Assembly (NCBI GenBank): GCA_028822645.1
Contig: JAPKDG010000014.1
Span: 1 to 46,038, forward strand
Direction of reading: 5' to 3'
Source: Longimicrobiales bacterium
Lineage (GTDB): Bacteria; Gemmatimonadota; Gemmatimonadetes; Longimicrobiales; Gaopeijiaceae
Length of the DNA: 46,038 nt
Shown here in pieces: positions 44,161 through 46,038 of this stretch (within the stretch, counting starts at the first letter, position 1; each line of letters begins with the position of its first letter). The position numbers and the translations under genes are program-made. Under the pieces are notes generated by a model. It saw only the letters and a program-made list of their open reading frames with translations, made no database searches and was not told where the DNA came from.

Positions 44161-45030
44161 TCACTCTTGGGATCTCTCGTTGCCTGACTCTCGTCGCCAC
44201 TGATCGTATCTTAAACGCAATTCCAAAAGCGGGTTGTCACCGCCCCGTTCGCCTCTCACGGAGATAGCCAGCCATGGAGCAGCTGGAGTTCCCTGGTCAC
44301 TCATCCCAATTTCTTCCGTTGCGTAAGGTTCGTCCCCAGCACGGGCTACCACGATGAAAGCCATAGCAGCAGTCTGCCGAGTTGTCTCATCGTTACACCT
44401 AACGTCACCACCAGCCACTGATCCCGCTTCCAGTGCCCGCATAAGTCGATCGGAGAGTTCGTTAAAACCAGTAGGGTCTTCCCATTGAAACGCCTCTAAG
44501 CCATCTGCAACCACCGCTTCATTCACTAGTGTATTCCCTTGTACAGTAACTCCCATTTCAGCATCCTCCATGATCCCCGCCCAGCGCTCAGCACCCTCAA
44601 TTCCTTCAGTAGTACCCTCACGAGAAGGAGCCGTGAAACCTGCTGTATGAACCACACCATCATTCAGTGTGACAACACCATACTGGCGACGATCCGTATC
44701 TGGATCAGAAGAAGGGTCGGTTACTCTTGCGATCACCTCCTCTGCAGTAAGGCCTTGCTGGATAGCGTTATACACAACATTTCGGTTGTCGATATCAAAG
44801 GAAGCCTGTGTAGCTCCCGCTCCTTTCCCGGGTACAAGAGCGGCCAACGCATCCGCAAAAGAGGGCACGCAGGAGGCCGAGGCTACTCCAACATCACCAG
44901 TCAATGGATCAATCGCCGCCACTGACCAGGTAGTCATCTCCAGCGTTTTTTTCTGGTCGATATTTCCCTCACAACCGCACATGACTAGTAGGGTCCCTAA
45001 GATGAAAGCTACAATCCTATCTGACTTCAT
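44161..45030 (-). CDS. DUF1028 family lipoprotein (Ntn-hydrolase-like)
   Basis: About 289 residues: a lipoprotein signal ending in LVMCGC, then DUF1028 (PF06267), with TWSVAAIDPLTGDVGVASASC near the start and the ALVPGKGAGATQASFDIDNR region that follows in this family, and GVTVQGNTLVNEAVV. The family is predicted to have an Ntn-hydrolase fold and is of unknown function. The C-terminal LLELRLRYDQW is typical. I prefer ATG 45030, 7 nt after the FAH gene stop; a GTG at 45051 in the same frame would overlap that gene and has an AGG-like site. Both give a usable signal. It is in one transcription unit with the FAH lipoprotein. Confidence 0.82.
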   Translation of the reverse strand: MKSDRIVAFILGTLLVMCGCEGNIDQKKTLEMTTWSVAAIDPLTGDVGVASASCVPSFADALAALVPGKGAGATQASFDIDNRNVVYNAIQQGLTAEEVIARVTDPSSDPDTDRRQYGVVTLNDGVVHTAGFTAPSREGTTEGIEGAERWAGIMEDAEMGVTVQGNTLVNEAVVADGLEAFQWEDPTGFNELSDRLMRALEAGSVAGGDVRCNDETTRQTAAMAFIVVARAGDEPYATEEIGMSDQGTPAAPWLAISVRGERGGDNPLLELRLRYDQWRRESGNERSQE

Positions 45031-45037
45031 TAAATAT

Positions 45038-45904
45038 CTAATGAAGCTCACCCTGGACTACCTGATTTCTTAATATGCCTACCCCTTCTATCTCAACTTC
45101 AACTATATCCCCAGGCTCCATCGCCTGTGTTGTTCCTGGCGTACCAGTAAAGATTAAATCACCTGGAGACAGAGTCACATATCGACTCACGTAGCTAATA
45201 ATAGTCGGAATGTTGAAAATTAGATCAGCGCTACTTGCCGATTGTCGGACCTCTCCATTCACTCGCGTTTGAACTAGCAAATTTCCATAGTCCAACCCAT
45301 TTACAATGTAAGGGCCAACTGGACCAAAGGTGTCAGAGGCTTTGGCTCTAAGCCATTGTAAATCAGCGGCTTGCCAATCGCGTTCGCTGATGTCGTTACC
45401 CACTGTAATCCCAAAGATATAATCTTCAGCTTCCTCTACAGAAACGTTTGAAGCTGTCTTCCCAATGACTAAAACCAATTCTCCTTCAAAGTGAAGGTTT
45501 TCAGAATCGGTAGGCCTGACAATATCTGCACCGTTAGCAACAATGGAGGTGGGATATTTGGCAAAAAGTCCTGGATACTGTGCAACTTCATCTGAGGTTC
45601 CCAGATCTCTAGCCGCCATGTCCAAATGGCTCCGATAGTTCAATCCAACAGCAATCACTTTGGAAGGATTGGTTGGAGCAAGAATTTCTATACTACCAAT
45701 CTCAGAACTGTTTTTAGTTATTGAATATGAACCGAAAAGATCACCTTCTATCTCCCAAACCTTATCTCCGTCGACTGCTCCATAAGAAATCGCATCACCA
45801 TTTTGGTAACGAACAAAACTGGTGGCCGAATCTGGTGCCTCAACAGACTCACAAGCAACCAAAGATGAAGCCAAGAGTGCCAGAACCAATTTCTGTCTAA
45901 ACAT
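45038..45904 (-). CDS. Fumarylacetoacetate hydrolase (FAH) family protein with lipoprotein signal
   Basis: The C-terminal FAH domain (PF01557) is complete: VIAVGLNYRSHLDMA, the metal ligands E140 and E142 in HFEGELVLVIG, D171 in NDISERD and the DLIFTGTPGTTQAM segment. Cytosolic members hydrolyse or decarboxylate acylpyruvates and oxo acids in aromatic breakdown. Here the N-terminus is a lipoprotein signal (MFRQKLVLALLASSLVAC, Cys18). The ATG at 45904 has AAGGAG 6 nt upstream; earlier in-frame starts at 45922 and 45985 would bury the signal. So the enzyme is probably exported and lipid-anchored, which is odd for this family. Cotranscribed with DUF1028; no recognisable substrate. Confidence 0.85.
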   Translation of the reverse strand: MFRQKLVLALLASSLVACESVEAPDSATSFVRYQNGDAISYGAVDGDKVWEIEGDLFGSYSITKNSSEIGSIEILAPTNPSKVIAVGLNYRSHLDMAARDLGTSDEVAQYPGLFAKYPTSIVANGADIVRPTDSENLHFEGELVLVIGKTASNVSVEEAEDYIFGITVGNDISERDWQAADLQWLRAKASDTFGPVGPYIVNGLDYGNLLVQTRVNGEVRQSASSADLIFNIPTIISYVSRYVTLSPGDLIFTGTPGTTQAMEPGDIVEVEIEGVGILRNQVVQGELH

Positions 45905-46038
45905 ATCCATCTCCTTAATCATTGTTTTCCCTTTTGGCACGTTTTGAACATAAAATTTCTCCCAGCAAGACAACCGATTTAGCATTTCGATCTCCCACTA
46001 GCATTCCAGGCTGCCAACACTTCTGTCTCTTGCTCGAG

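Noticed and set aside
45905-46038. Right-hand end of the window
   Set aside because: 134 nt upstream of the FAH gene with no recognisable gene or hairpin; it may hold its promoter.

Overview
This is a dense bacterial chromosome segment, roughly 45% GC by eye, with short gaps, many 1-11 nt gene overlaps and several TTG/GTG starts. There are no rRNA, tRNA, phage, IS or CRISPR features. The gene set suggests a free-living, probably marine, aerobic heterotroph of the Gemmatimonadota/Acidobacteriota type: a DUF1592-DUF1552-ankyrin export operon, a choice-of-anchor-B protein, DUF6526, a MORN/YwqK-type fragment, many lipoproteins, secreted peptidases and an Sdh1-like succinate dehydrogenase. The phylum is inferred from gene content only.

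Layout. 1-4117: the end of a secreted serine hydrolase, a TauE/SafE-type transporter, a sodium:solute symporter and the GTPase YchF. 4311-13816: branched-chain amino acid synthesis, with leuA-leuB-leuC-leuD on + running into ilvD-ilvC-ilvN-ilvB on -. Upstream of ilvB (13817-14116) is a leader peptide rich in Val/Ile codons, a strong terminator hairpin and a second small ORF: an attenuator. 14338-20311: a secreted S9 peptidase, a MORN-repeat remnant, a pyrroline-5-carboxylate dehydrogenase-like enzyme, a flavoprotein of the family usually fused to SelD, and a rhodanese protein. 20425-26193: sdhC-sdhA-sdhB, then thrB-thrC. 26199-30568: a cytochrome c lipoprotein, a hypothetical protein, a two-propeller exported protein and a peroxiredoxin-like gene. 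30674-35807: an S41-like lipoprotein, a dicarboxylate/amino acid symporter, a class V aminotransferase and a proline-racemase-family enzyme. 35953-41873: ankyrin, DUF1552 and DUF1592 proteins. 42228-45904: a membrane dipeptidase, DUF6526, DUF1028 and an exported FAH-family lipoprotein.

The most notable item is the peroxiredoxin-like gene at 29924-30568 (-). An in-frame TGA (30320-30322) sits exactly where the family has its catalytic cysteine (RGRW-C-PYC becomes RGRW-TGA-PYC). The frame stays open and family-like on both sides, and 19 nt after the TGA lies a short hairpin with an AGGU loop like the E. coli fdhF SECIS. I read it as a selenoprotein (Sec83, UxxC). Ten kb away is a stand-alone homologue of the flavoprotein domain that other bacteria fuse to selenophosphate synthetase. 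SelA, SelB, SelC and SelD are not in the window.

Other points of interest are the ilvB attenuator, a leuC whose family N-terminus and Shine-Dalgarno fit an ATA start, a threonine-rich mini-ORF overlapping thrB, and an FAH-family protein carrying a lipoprotein signal.
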